64,000 nt of DNA, taken from contig NW_027255452.1 in NCBI RefSeq assembly GCF_003086295.3, positions 496,001-560,000 on the forward strand, written 5' to 3'. Positions within the stretch are counted from its first letter, which is position 1; each line of letters starts with the position of its first letter. This DNA is from Arachis hypogaea. Its lineage: Eukaryota > Streptophyta > Magnoliopsida > Fabales > Fabaceae. The notes under the pieces were generated by a model. It searched no databases, was not told where the DNA came from, and saw nothing but the letters and a program-made list of their open reading frames with translations. Positions 13,801 through 27,146 of this stretch are shown here, piece after piece. The translations under genes and the position numbers were made by a program.

Positions 13801-15372
13801 CAGAAAACCCTAAAAAACCCTAGAAAACCCTAGAAAACCCTAAAAAACCCTTGAAAACCCTAGAAAACCTAAGAAAACTCTAAAAAACCCTACAAAACCA
13901 TATAAAACCCTAAAAAACCCTAGAAAATTCTAAAAACCCTAGAAAACCCTAAAATCCCTAGAGAATCCTAGAAAATCCTAGATAATCCTAGAAAATCCTA
14001 AAAAATCTTAAAAACACTAGAAAATCCTAAAAATCCTAAAAAACCAAAGAAAATCCTAAAAACCCTAAAAAACCCTAGAAAATACTAGAAAATCCTAGAA
14101 AACCCTAAAAACCTTAGAAAATCTAGAACACCCTAGAAAATCCTAGAAAACCCTAAAAATCCTAGAAAATCCTAAAAAACCCTAGAAAATCCTAGAAAAC
14201 CCTAGAAAACCCTAAAAACCCTAGAAAACTCTAAAAACCCTTGAAAACCCTAAAAATCTTAAAAAAACCTAGAAAATCCTAGAAAATCCTAAAAAATCCA
14301 AGAAAACCCTAAAAACCCTAGAAAACCCTAAAATCCCTAAAAACCCTAAAAAATCATAGAAAACCCTAAAAACCCTTGAAAACCCTAAAAACCTTAGAAA
14401 ACCCTAATAAACCCTAGAAAATGCTAAAAAACCCTAGAAAATCCAAAAAAACATATAAAACCCTAAAAAACCAAAAAAAACCTAAAAACCCTAGAAAACC
14501 CTAAAAAAACCCTAAAAAAGCCAAAAAATCCTAAAAACCCCTAGAAAACCCTAGAAAACCCTAGAAACCCTAGAAAATCCTAAAAATTCTAAAAAACCCT
14601 AGAAAACCCAAGAAAATCCAAGAAAACCTTAGAGAATTCTAGAAAACCCTAAAAATACTAGAAAACTCTAAAAAACCCTAGAAAACTCTAGAAAACCCTA
14701 GAAAACCCTAGAAAACCCTAAAGAATCCTAGAAAACCCTGAAAATTCCTAAAAAATCTAAGAAAAACCTAGAAAACATAAGAAAACCCTAAAAAACCCTA
14801 CAAAATCATATAAAACCCTAAAAAATCCTAGAAAATTCTAAAACCCCTAGAAAACCCTAAAATACCCTAAAAAACCCTAGCAAACCCTAAAAACTCTAGG
14901 AAACCTTAAAAAACCCTAAAAATCCTAGAAAATCCTTGAAACCCTAGAAAACTCTAGAAAACCCTAAAAAACTAGAAAATCCTTAAAACCCTAGAAAAAC
15001 CTATAACACCCTAGAAAACCCTAGAAAATCTTAAAAACCCTAAAAACCCTAGAAAATCCTAAAGACCCTAAAAACACTAGAAAACCCTAAAAACCCTTGA
15101 AAACCCTAAAAAACCCAAAAAATCCTAAAAACCCTAGAAAAGCATAAAAAATACTAAAACCCTAGAAAACCTTAAAAACCCAAGAAATCCCTAAAAACCG
15201 TAGAAAACCATAGAAAATACTAAAACCATAAAAAACCCTAAAAACCTTAGAAAACCCTAGAAATTCCTTAAAAACCTAGATAACCCTAAAAAAATCCTAG
15301 AAAACCCTAAAACCCTAAAAAACCCTAGAGAACACTAAAAAATCCTAGAAAACCCTAAAAAATCCTAGAAAA

Positions 15373-15400
15373 CCCTAAACCCTAAACCCTAAACCCTAAA
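15373..15400 (+). repeat. Canonical telomere island, (CCCTAAA)4
   Basis: Four perfect 7-nt CCCTAAA units are followed directly by CCCTAGAAAA. Uninterrupted runs of this length occur at only one other place that I found (42,716-42,743). In the homologous position of block B (about 23,056-23,140) roughly 85 bp of ordinary degenerate units stand in place of these 28 bp. The flanks match on both sides: CTAGAGAACACTAAAAAATC to the left and CCTAAAAAAACCCAAGAAAA to the right. It is a small replacement and not only an unusual unit. Confidence 0.93.
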
Positions 15401-15954
15401 CCCTAGAAAACCCTAGAAAATCCTAAAAAAACCCAAGAAAACCCTAAAAGCCCTAGAAAACCCTAAAAACCCTAAAAAATCCTAAAAAACCCTAAAAACC
15501 CTTGAAAACCCTAAAAAACCCTAAAAATCCTAGAAAACCGTAAAAACCTTCGAAAATCCTAATAAACCTAGAAAACGATAAAAAACCCTAGAAAATCCTA
15601 GAAAACCCAAAAAAACCATACAAAACCCTAAAAAACACTAGAAAACCCTAAAAATCCCTAAAAACCCTAGGATACCATAGAAAATCCTAAAACCCTAGAA
15701 AACCCTAAAAACCCTAGAAAACCCTAGAAAATCCTAAAAAACCCTAGAAAAACCTAGATAACCCTAGATAACACAAGAAAACCCTAAATACCCTAAAAAC
15801 CCTAGAAAACCCTAAAAAATCCTAGAAAACCCTAGAAACCTTAAAAACCCTAGAAAACCCAAGAAAACCCTAAAAACCCTAGAAAACCCTAGAAAACCCT
15901 AAAAAACTCTAGAAAACCATACAAACACTCGAAAACCCTAAAAACCCTTGAAAA

Positions 15955-16432
15955 CCCTAGAAAATCCTAGAAAACCCTAAAAAACCCTAGAAAATCCCAA
16001 AAACCCTAGAAACCCCTAGAAAACCTTAGAAAATCCGAAAAAATCCTAGAAAAACCTAGATAACCCTAGATAACACAAGAAAACCCTAAATACCCTAAAA
16101 ACCCTAGAAAACCCTAAAAATCCTAGAAAGCCCTAGAAACCCTAAGAACCCTAGAAAACCCTAAAAACCCTAGAAAACCCTAGAAAACCCTAAAAAACCC
16201 TAGAAAACCCTACAAAAACTAGAAAACCCTAAAAACCCTTGGAACCTCTAAAAAATCCAAAAAATCCTATAAACCCTAGAAAACCATAGAAAATACTAAA
16301 ACCCTAGAAAACCTTAAAAACCCAAGAAATTCCTAAAAATCCTAGAAAACCATAGAAAACACTAAAACCCTAGAAAACCCTAAAAACCTTAGAAAACCCT
16401 AGAAAATCCTAAAAAACCTAGAAAATCCTAGA
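15955..16432 (+). repeat. Family I segment between block A and the partial repeat
   Basis: The segment starts where the homology between A and B ends. It matches 54,961-55,346 just before the gap: AAAATCCCAAAAACCC, then CTAGAAACCCCTAG, then the CTAGATAACACAAGAA box, and later GAAATTCCT. It ends at AGATAATCCTA, where a partial copy of the block A start begins. No gene is present. Confidence 0.75.
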
Positions 16433-16970
16433 TAATCCTAATAATCCTAGAAAACCCTAAAAATCCTAAAATCCCTAGAAAAGCCTAAAAAACCCTCAGA
16501 AACCCTAGAAAATCCTAGAAAACTCAAGAAACCATATAAAATCCTAAAAAACCCTAGAAAATTCTAAAAACCCTAGAAAACCCTAAAATCCCTAGAGAAC
16601 CCTAGAAAATCCTAGATAATCCTAGAAAACCCTAAAAAATTCTAAAAACGCTAAAAAAATCCTAAAAATCCTAAAAAACCAAAGAAAATCCTAAAAACCC
16701 TAAAAAACCCTAGAAAATCCTAGAAAACCCTAAAAACCTTAAAAAACTCTAGAAAACCCTAGAAAACCCTAAAAACCCTAAAAAACCCTAGAAAACCCTA
16801 AAAAATCCTAAAAAATCCAAGAAAACCCTAAAAACCATAGAAAACCCTAAAATCCCTAAAAACCCTAAAAAATCCTAGAAAACCCTAAAAACCCTTGAAA
16901 ACCCTAAAAACCTTAGAAAACCCTAATAAATCCTAGAAAACGCTAAAAAACCCTAGAAAACCCAAAAAAA
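16433..16970 (+). repeat. Partial copy of the block A/B start at a 728-bp offset
   Basis: This stretch repeats 9,601-10,130 (and 17,161-17,690). The landmark CCCTCAGAAACCC lies at 9,661, here at 16,493, and again at 17,221, giving offsets of 7,560 and 728. The copy has its own S-box (16,925) and breaks off in the A-run after CCC near 16,970, where block B begins. It looks like the footprint of an unequal exchange at a block boundary. Confidence 0.82.
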
Positions 16971-16977
16971 CCCTAGA

Positions 16978-19900
16978 AAATCCTAAAAACCCTAGAAATC
17001 CCAAAAAAAACCTAGAAAAACCTAAAAAACCCAAGAAAACCCTAAAAACGCAAGAAAACCCTAAAAAAATCCTAAAATCCCTTGAAAACCCTAAAAAACC
17101 TGAAAATCCTAGAAAACCGTAAAAACCTTAGAAAATCCTAATAAACCTAGAAAATCCTAGATAATCCTAATATCCTAGAAAACCCTAAAAATCCTAAAAT
17201 CCCTAGAAAAGCCTAAAAAACCCTCAGAAACCCTAGAAAATCCTAGAAAACTCAAGAAACCATATAAAATCCTAAAAAACCCTAGAAAATTCTAAAAACC
17301 CTAGAAAACCCTAAAATCCCTAGAGAACCCTAGAAAATCCTAGATAATCCTAGAAAACCCTAAAAAATTCTAAAAACGCTAAAAAAATCCTAAAAATCCT
17401 AAAAAACCAAAGAAAATCCTAAAAACCCTAAAAAACCCTAGAAAATCCTTGAAAACCCTAAAAACCTTAAAAAACTCTAGAAAACCCTAAAAACCCTAGA
17501 AAACCCTAAAAAATCCTAAAAAATCCAAGAAAACCCTAAAAACCATAGAAAACCCTAAAATCCCTAAAAACCCTAAAAAATCCTAGAAAACCCTAAAAAC
17601 CCTTGAGAACCCTAAAAACCTTAGAAAACCCTAATAAACCCTAGAAAACGCTAAAAAACCCTAGAAAACCCAAAAAAACATATAAAACCCTAAAAAACCA
17701 AAAAAAAACCTAAAAACCCTAGAAAACCCTAAAAACCCTAGAAAAGTCTAAAAAACCCTAAAAACCCCTAGAAAACCCTAGAAAATCCTAAAAACTCTAG
17801 AAAACCTTAGAAAACCATAGGAAATCCTAAAATACCCTAAAAACCCTAGAAAACCCTAAAAACCATAAAAATCCTAGAAAATCCTAAAAACCCTAGAAAC
17901 CCCAAGAAAACCCTAGAAAAATCCTAAAAAGCCCAAGAAAACCCTAAAAAACCAAGAAAACTCTAAAAACCCTAAAAAATCCTAGAAAACCCTAAAAACC
18001 CTTGAAAACCCTAAAAAACCTAAAAATCCTAGAAAACCGTAAAAACCTTAGAAAATCCTAATAAACCCTAGAAAACGCTAAAAAACCCTAGAAAACAAAA
18101 AAACCTAAAAACCCTAAAACACTAAAAACCCTAGAAAAGCTTTAAAAATTCTAAAAAAACCCTAGAAAACTCTAGAAACCCAAGAAAATCCTAAAACCCT
18201 AAAAAACCCTAGAAGACCTTAGAAAACAAAAAACCCTATAAAACAAAAAAAACCTAAAAACCCTAAAAACACTAAAAACCCTAGAAAAGCTTTAAGAATT
18301 CTAAAAAAAACCCTAGAAAACTCTAGAAACCCTAGAAAATCCTAAAACCCTAGAAGACCTTAAAAAATCCTAGAAAACCCTAAAAACCCTAGAAAAGCCT
18401 AAAAAACCCTAGAGAACCCTACAAAACCCAAGAAACCCTAGAAATCCCTAAAAAACCTAGAAAACCCTAGAAAATCCTAGAAAATCCTAAAACCCTAGAA
18501 AACCCTAGAAAATCCCAAAAAACCCTAGAAAAACCTAAAAACCCTAAAAACACTAGAAAACTTTAGAAAATCCTAAAAACCCTAGAAAACCCTAAAAACC
18601 CTAGAAAGCCCTAGAAAACCCTAAAAACCTTAGAAAATCCTAGAAAATCCTAAAACACCCTAGAAAAGCTTAGATAACCCTAAAATACCATAAAAACCAT
18701 AGAAAATCCTAAAAACCCTAGAAAAGCCTAAAAAACCCTAAAAAACCCTAGAAAATCCTAGAAAACCCTAAAAAATCCTAGGAAATCCTAGAAAACCCAA
18801 GAAAACTCTAGAAAATCCTAGAATACCCTGAAAACTCTAGAAAACCCTAAAAACCCTAAAAATCTTAGAAAACCTTAAAATCCCTAGAAACCCCAAGAAA
18901 ACCCTAGAAACCCCTAGAAAATCCTGAAAAATCCAAGAAAACCCTAAAAACCCTAGAAAACCCTAAAAACCCTAAAAAATCCTAGAAAACCCTAAAAACC
19001 CTTGAAAATCCTAAAAAACCCTAAAAATCATAGAAAACCGTAAAAACCTTAGAAAACCCCAATAAACCCTAGAAAATGCTAAAAAATCCTAGAAAACCCT
19101 AGAAAACCCAAAAAAACCATATAAAACCGTCAAAAACCCTAGAAAACAAAAAAAACCTAAGAACCCTAGAAAGCCCTAAAAATCCCTAAAACCCCTAGAA
19201 AACCATAGAAAATCCTAAAACCCTAGAAAACCCTAAAAACCCTAGAAAACCCAAGAAAATCCTAAAAAATCCTAGAAAACCCTAGATAATCCTAGATAAC
19301 ACAAGAAAACCCTAAAATACCCTAAAAACCCTAGAAAACCCTAAAAAATCCTAGAAAACCCTAGAAAACCCTAAAAATCCTAGAAAACCCAGAAAACCCT
19401 AGAAAAATCTAAAAACCCTAAAAATACTAGAAAACTGTAGAAAACCCTAGAAAATCCCTAAAAACCATAAAAAACCCTAAAAAGTCCTAGAAAACCCTAG
19501 ACAACCCAAAAAACCCTAAAAAACTCTAAAAACCCTAGAAAACCCTAAAAAACCCTAGAAAACCCTAGAAAACCCTAAAAAACCTTAGAAAACCCTAGAA
19601 AACCTAAGAAAACTCTAAAAAACCCTACAAAACCATATCAAACCCTAAAAAACCCTAGAAAATTCTAAAAATCCTAGAAAACCCTAAAATACCTAGAGAA
19701 TCCTAGAAAATCCTAGATAATCCTAGAAAACCCTAAAAAATCCTAAAAACACTAGAAAATCCTAAAAATCCTAAAAAACCAAAGAAAATCCTAAAAACCT
19801 GAAAAAACCCTAGAAAACACTGGAAAATCCTAGAAAACCCTAAAAAACCTTAGAAAACTCTAGAACACCCTAGAAAATCCTAAAAAACCCTAGAAAATCC

Positions 19901-22900
19901 TAGAAAATCCTAGAAAACCCTAGAAAACCCTAAGAACCCTGGAAAACTCTAAAAAGCCTTGAAACCCTAAAAATCCTAAAAAAACCCTAGAAAATCCTAG
20001 AAAATCCTAAAAAATCCAAGAAAACCCTAAAAGTCCTAGAAAACCCTAAAATCCCTAAAAACCCTAAAAAATCATAGAAAACCCTAAAAACCCTTGAAAA
20101 CCCTAAAAACCTTAGAAAATCCTAATAAACCCTAGAAAACGGTAAAAACCCTAGAAAATCCAAAAAAACATATAAAACCCTAAAAAACAAAAAAAAACCT
20201 AAAAAAGCCAAAAAATCCTAAAAACCCCTAGAAAACCCTAGAAACCCTAGAAAATCCTAAAAATCCTAAAAAACCCTAGAAAACCCAAGAATATCCAAGA
20301 AAACCCTAGAGAATTCTAGAAAACCCTAAAAATCCTAGAAAACTCTAAAAAACCCTAGAAAACTCTAGAAAACCCTAGAAAACCCTAGAAAACCCTAAAG
20401 AATCCTAGAAAACCCTGAAAATTCCTAAAAAATCTAAGAGAACCCTAGAAAACATAAGAAAACCCTAAAAAACCCTACAAAACCATATAAAACCCTAGAA
20501 AATTCTAAAACCCCTAGAAAACCCTAAAATACCCTAAAAACCCTAGAAAGCCCTAGAAAATCCTAAAAACCTTAGAAAACCCTAGAAAATCCTAAAACAC
20601 CCTAGAAAAGCTTAGATAAACTTAAAATACCATAAAAACCATAGAAAATCCTAAAAACCCTAGAAAAGCCTAAAAAACAATAAAAAACCCTAGAAAATCC
20701 TAGAAAACTCTAGAAACCCTTGAAAACCCTAAAAACCCTAGAAAACCCTAAAAAATCCTTGGAAATCCTAGAAAACCCTAGAAAATCCTAGAATACCCTA
20801 AAAACTCTAGAAAACCCTAAAAACCCTAAAAATCTTAGAAAACCCTAAAATCCCTAGAAACCCCAAGAAAACCCTAGAAACCCCTAGAAAATCCTGAAAA
20901 GCCCAAGAAAACCCTAAAAACCCTAAAACCCTAAAAAATCCTAGAAAACCCTAAAAACCCTTGAAAATCCTAAAAAACCCTAAAAATCCTAGAAAACCGT
21001 AAAAACCTTAGAAAACCCCAATAAACCCTAGAAAATGCTAAAAAATCCTAGAAAACCCTAGAAAACCCAAAAATACCATATAAAACCGTAAAAAACCCTA
21101 GAAAGCCCAAAAATCCCTAAAACCCCTAGAAAACCATAGAAAATCCTAAAACCCTAGAAAACCCTAAAAACCCTAGAAAACCCTAGAAAATCCTAAAAAA
21201 TCCTAGAAAACCCTAGATAACCCTAGATAACACAAGAAAACCCTAAAAACCCTAGAAAACCCTAAAAAATCCTAGAAAACCCTAGAAAACCCTAAAATCC
21301 TAGAAAACCCTAGAAAACCCTAGAAAAACCTAAAAACCCTAAAAATACTAGAAAACTGTAGAAAACCCAGAAAATCCCTAAAACCATAAAAAACCCTAAA
21401 AAGTCCTAGAAAACCTAGATAACCCTAGACAACCCAAAAAACCCTAAAAAACTCTAAAAACCCTAGAAAACCCTAAAAAACCCTAGAAAACCTAGAAAAC
21501 CCTAAAAAACCCTAGAAAACCCTAGAAAACCTAAGAAAACTCTAAAAAACCCTACAAAACCATATAAAACCCTAAAAAACCCTAGAAAATTCTAAAAACC
21601 CTAGAAAACCCTAAAATCCCTAGAGAATCCTAGAAAATCCTAGATAATCCTAGAAAATCCTAAAAAATCTTAAAAACACTAGAAAATCCTAAAAATCCTA
21701 AAAAACCAAAGAAAATCCTAAAAACCCTAAAAAACCCTAGAAAATACTAGAAAATCCTAGAAAACCCTAAAAACCTTAGAAAACTCTAGAACACCCTAGA
21801 AAATCCTAGAAAACCCTAAAAATCCTAGGAAATCCTAAAAAACCCTAGAAAATCCTAGAAAACCCTAGAAAACCCTAAAAACCCTAGAAAAACCCTTGAA
21901 AACCCTAAAAATCTTAAAAAAACCTAGAAAATCCTAGAAAATCCTAAAAAATCCAAGAAAACCCTAAAAACCCTAGAAAACCCTAAAATCCCTAAAAACC
22001 CTAAAAAATCATAGAAAACCCTAAAAACCCTTGAAAACCCTAAAAACCTTAGAAAACCCTAATAAACCCTAGAAAATGCTAAAAAACCCTAGAAAATCCA
22101 AAAAAACATATAAAACCCTAAAAAACCAAAAAAAACCTAAAAACCCTAGAAAACCCTAAAAAACCCTAAAAAAGCCAAAAATCCTAAAAACCCCTAGAAA
22201 ACCCTAGAAAACCCTAGAAACCCTAGAAAATCCTAAAAATTCTAAAAAACCCTAGAAAACCCAAGAAAATCCAAGAAAACCTTAGAGAATTCTAGAAAAC
22301 CCTAAAAATACTAGAAAACTCTAAAAAACCCTAGAAAACTCTAGAAAACCCTAGAAAACCCTAGAAAACACTAAAGAATCCTAGAAAACCCTAAAGAATC
22401 CTAGAAAACCCTGAAAATTCCTAAAAAATCTAAGAAAAACCTAGAAAACATAAGAAAACCCTAAAAAACCCTACAAAATCATATAAAACCCTAAAAAATC
22501 CTAGAAAATTCTAAAACCCCTAGAAAACCCTAAAATACCCTAAAAACCCTAGCAAACCCTAAAAACTCTAGAAAACCTTAAAAAACCCTAAAAATCCTAG
22601 AAAATCCTTGAAACCCTAGAAAACCCTAGAAAACCCTAAAAAACTAGAAAATCCTTAAAACCCTAGAAAAACCTATAACACCCTAGAAAACCCTAGAAAA
22701 TCTTAAAAACCCTAAAAACCCTAGAAAATCCTAAAGACCCTAAAAACACTAGAAAACCCTAAAAACCCTTGAAAACCCTAAAAAACCCAAAAAATCCTAA
22801 AAACCCTAGAAAAGCATAGAAAATACTAAAACCCTAGAAAACCTTAAAAACCCAAGAAATCCCTAAAAACCGTAGAAAACCATAGAAAATACTAAAACCA

Positions 22901-23690
22901 TAAAAAACCCTAAAAACCTTAGAAAACCCTAGAAATTCCTAAAAAACCCTAGATAACCCTAAAAAAACCCTAGAAAACCCTAGAAAACCCTAAAACCCTA
23001 AAAAACCCTAGAGAACACTAAAAAATCCTAGAAAACCCTAAAAAATCCTAGAAAACCCTAGAAAACTCTAGAAAATCCTAGAATACCCAAAAAATCCTAA
23101 AAACCCTAGAAAACCCTAAAAACCCTAGAAACCATAGAAAACCCTAGAAAATCCTAAAAAAACCCAAGAAAACCCTAAAAGCCCTAGAAAACCCTAAAAA
23201 CCCTAAAAAATCCTAAAAAACCCTAAAAACCCTTGAAAACCTAAAAAACCCTAAAAATCCTAGAAAACCGTAAAAACCTTAGAAAATCCTAATAAACCTA
23301 GAAAACGATAAAAAACCCTAGAAAATCCTAGAAAACCCAAAAAAAAACCATACAAAACCCTAAAAAACACTAGAAAACCCTAAAAATCCCTAAAAACCCT
23401 AGGATACCATAGAAAATCCTAAAACCCTAGAAAACCCTAAAAACCCTAGAAAACCCTAGAAAATCCTAAAAAACCCTAGAAAAACCTAGATAACCCTAGA
23501 TAACACAAGAAAACCCTAAATACCCTAAAAACCCTAGAAAACCCTAAAAAATCCTAGAAAACCCTAGAAACCTTAAAAACCCTAGAAAACCCAAGAAAAC
23601 CCTAAAAACCCTAGAAAACCCTAGAAAACCCTAAAAAACTCTAGAAAACCATACAAACACTCGAAAACCCTAAAAACCCTTGAAAACTCT
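16978..23690 (+). repeat. Block B, second copy of the ~7.6-kb duplication
   Basis: This block is collinear with 9,417-15,950 through eight S-boxes (17,140; 17,633; 18,060; 19,061; 20,124; 21,020; 22,061; 23,291). The left junction is near 16,965-16,978. There an S-box ends in CCCAAAAAAA and the sequence jumps to the equivalent of 9,417, reading CCCTAGAAAATCC and then CTAGAAATCCC. Near 23,056-23,140 the block keeps about 85 bp that in block A are replaced by four CCCTAAA units. It is slightly longer than A because of scattered unit gains. Near-identity over hundreds of bases suggests recent duplication. Confidence 0.87.
18100..18370 (+). repeat. Local tandem duplication, ~150-bp unit (block B)
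   Basis: This is the counterpart of the doublet at 10,540-10,815. AAGCTT starts at 18,137 and 18,287. The second copy reads TTTAAGAATT where the first has TTTAAAAATT, and it has lost one unit before CTAGAAGACC. Confidence 0.8.
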
Positions 23691-26600
23691 AAAAAACCCA
23701 AAAAATCCTAAAAACCCTAGAAAACCATAGAAACTACTAAAACCCTAGAAAACCTTAAAAATCCAAGAAATCCCTAAAAACCCTAGAAAACCATAGAAAA
23801 TACTAGAACCTTAGAAAACCCTAAAAACCTTAGAAAACCCTAGAAAATCCTAGATAATCCTAAAAATCCTAGAAAACCCTAAAAACCCTAAAAACCCTAG
23901 AAAAGCCTATAAAGCCTAAAAAATCCTAAAAAACCCTAAAAAACCCTAAAAAATACAGAAAACCCTAAAAACCCTAAAAAACCCTAGAAAAGCCTATAAA
24001 GCCTAAAAAATCCTAGAAAACCATAGAAAACCCTAAAAACCCTAGAAAACCGTAAAAAACCCTAGAAAACCCTTAAAACCCTAGAAAACCCTATAAAACC
24101 CTAGAAAACCCTAAAAACACTAAAAACCCTAGAAAATCCTAAAAAGCCTAAAACCACTAGAGAATCCTAAAAACCCTTGAAAACCCTAAAAAACCCAAAA
24201 AATCCTAAAAACTCTAGAACACCCTAGAAAACCTTAAAAACCCAAGAAATCCCTAAAAACCTTTGAAAACCCAAGAAAACCTTAGATAACCCTAAAATAC
24301 CCTAAAAAACCTTGAAACCCCTAAAAACCCTGAAAAAGCCTAAAAAACCCTAGAAAATCCTAGAAAACTCTAGAAAACCTAGAAAACCCTAAAAACCCTA
24401 CAAAACCCTAAAAAATCCTAGAAAATTCTAGAAAACCCTAGATAACCATAGAAAATCCTAAAATACTCTAAAAACCCAAGAAAACCCTAAAAACCCTAAA
24501 AATCCTAGAAAACCCTAAAAACCCTAGAAACCCCAAGAAAACCCTAGAAAATCCTAGAAAACCCTAAAATCCCTTGAAAACCATAAAAAACCTAAAAACC
24601 CTAGAAAACCGTAAAAACCTTGAAAATCCTAAAAAACACTAGAAAATCCTAAAAATCCTAAAAAACCAAAGAAAATCCTAAAAACCCTAAAAAACCCTAG
24701 AAAACCCTAGAAAATCCTTGAAAACCCTAAAAACCTTAGAAAACTATAGAAAACCCTAGAAACCCTAAAAAATCCTAAAAACCCTAAAAAACCCTAGAAA
24801 ACCCTAAAAACCCTAAAAAACCCTAGAAAATCCTAAAAAATCCAAGAAAACCCTAAAAACCCTAGAAAACTCTAAAATCCCTAAAAACCCTAAAAAACCC
24901 TAGAAAACCCTAGAAACCCTAAAAACCTAGAAAAGCCTAAAAAACCCTAGAGAACCCTACAAAACCCTAGAAATCCTAGAAAACCCTAAAAAACCTAGAA
25001 AACCCTAGAAAATCCTAGAAAACCTTAAAAAATCCTAGAAAATACCAAAAAACCCTAGAAAAACCTAAAAACCCTAAAAGCACTAGAAAACTGTAGAAAA
25101 CCCTAAAAACCCTAGAAAACCCTAGAAAATCCTAAAAACCTTAGAAAACCCTAGAAAATCCTAAAAAACCCTAGAAAAGCTTAGATAACCCTAAAATACC
25201 ATAAAAACCATAGAAAACCCTAAAAACCCTAAAAAACCCTAGAAAATCCTAGAAAACTCTAGAAACCCTAAAAAACCCTAGAAAACCCTAGAAAACCCTA
25301 AAAAATCCTAGAAAATCCTAGAAAACCCTAGAAAATCCTAGAATACCATAAAACCCTAGAAAATCCTAAAAGTCTTAGAAAACACTAAAAATCCTAGAAA
25401 CCCTAAGAAAACCCTAGAAACACCTAGAAAATCCTGAAAAACTCAAGAAAACCCTAAAAACCCTAGAAAACCCTAAAAACCCTAAAAAATCCTAGAAAAC
25501 CCTAAAAACCCTTGAAAATCCTAAAAAACCCTAAAAATCCTAGAAAACCATAATAAACCCAAGAAAATGCTAAAAAACCCTAGAAAACCCTAGAAAACCC
25601 AAAAAAACCATATAAAACCCTAGAAAACCCTAGAAAACTCTAAAAAACACGAAAAATCTAGAAAACCCTTAAAAATCCTAAAAGATCCTAAAAACCCTAG
25701 AAAATCCTAGAAAATCCTAAAAAATACCCTAAAAACCCAAGAAATCCCTAAAAACCCTAAAAACCCTAAAATACCCTAAAAACCCTAGAAAACCCTAAAA
25801 ACCCTAGAAAACCCTAGAAAACCCTTAAAACCCTAGAAAACCTTAAAAACCCTAAAAACCCTAGAAAACCCTTAAAACCCTAGAAAAACCTATAAAACCC
25901 TAGAAAACCCTAGAAAATCTTAAAACCCTAAAAACCCTAGAAAACCCTAGAAAATCCTAAAAACGCTAAAAATTCTAGAAAACCCTAAAAATCCTTGAAA
26001 ACCCTAAAAACCCAAAAAATCCTAAAAACCCTAGAACACCCTAGAAAACCTTAAAAACCCAAGAAATCCCTAAAAACACTAGAAAACCATAGAAAATCCT
26101 AAAACCCTAGAAAACCCTAAAAACCTTGGAAAATTCTAGAAAATTCTAAAAAACCCTAGATAACCCTAAAAACCCTCGAAAACCCTAAAAACACTAAAAA
26201 CCCTAGAAAAGCTTTAAAAACCCTAAAAAACCCTAGAAAACCCTAGAAACCCTAGAAAATCCTAAAACCCTAAAAAACCCAAGAAAACCCTAAAAAATCC
26301 TTGAAAACCCTAGAAAACCCTAGAAAATCCTAGAATACCTTAAAAACCCTAGAAAATCCTAAAAAATCCTAGAATACCCTAAAAAACCTAGAAACCCCTA
26401 GAAAACCCTAGAAAACACTAGAAAATCCTAAAAAACCCAAGAAAACCCTAAAAACCCTCCCTAAAAACCCTAAAATGTGCTAGAAAACCCTAAAAACCCT
26501 TGTAAATCCTAAAAAACCCTAGAAATCCTAGAAAACTGTAAAAACCTTAGAAAACCCTAATAAACCCTAGAAAAAATATCCTAGAAAACACTAGAAAACC

Positions 26601-27146
26601 CAAAAAAACATGTAAAACCCCAAAAAACCGTAGAAAACAAAAAAAACTAAAAACCCTAGAAAACCCTAAAAATCCCTAAAACCCCTAGAAAACCCTAAAA
26701 AACCCTAGATAACACAAGAAAACCCTAAAATACCATACAAACACTAGAAAACCCTAAAAAATCCTACAAAACCCTAGAAACCCTAAAAACCCAAGAAAAC
26801 CCTAAAACCCTAGAAAACCCTAGAAAACTCTAAAAAAACCCGAAAAATCTAGAAAACCCTTAAAAATCCTAAAAGATCCTAAAAACCCTAGAAATCCCTA
26901 AAAAACCCTAGAAAATCCTAGAAAACTAAAAAAATCCTAAAAACCCTAAAATACCCTAAAAACCCTAGAAAACCTAAAAACACAAAAAAGCCTAGAAAAG
27001 TCTAAAAAACCCTAAAAAATCCTAGAAAACCCTAAAACACTAAAAAACCCTAGAAAACCCTAAAAAATGCCAAAAAACGCTAGAAAACCCTAGAAAACAA
27101 CAAAAAACCTAAAAACTCTAGAAAGCCCTAAAAATCCCTAAAACCC
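23691..27146 (+). repeat. Mixed modules between block B and higher-order unit C
   Basis: The order is a mosaic. Near 25,100-25,230 the sequence resembles 11,070-11,170 and 18,620-18,720 (AAAAGCTTAGATAACCC, AAATACCATAAAAACC). S-boxes are degraded or absent near 24,610 and present at 25,552 (a CATAATAAACCC variant) and 26,559 (ACTGTAAAAACC variant). CAAACACTAG-type and CCCTTGAAAA-type units alternate. An unusual CCCTCCCTAAAAA occurs near 26,455 and AATGTGCTAG near 26,475. No clean duplication partner was found for the whole segment, and no gene. Confidence 0.7.

Larger units (their letters stand above)
9417..15950 (+). repeat. Block A (family II plus family I tail), first copy of a ~7.6-kb duplication
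   Basis: S-boxes at 9,580; 10,073; 10,499; 11,469; 12,489; 13,356; 14,406 and 15,561 have spacings 493, 426, 970, 1,020, 867, 1,050 and 1,155. Block B repeats this as 493, 427, 1,001, 1,063, 896, 1,041 and 1,230. Bases 9,541-10,310 match 17,101-17,870 in exact register at an offset of 7,560, and the first difference I found there is one base near 10,315. Later differences are mostly deletions or insertions of one or a few units. Homology ends near 15,950 against 23,690. Odd points are the only + strand GGG I noticed in the array (11,236-11,238) and a canonical CCCTAAA island at 15,373. Confidence 0.87.
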
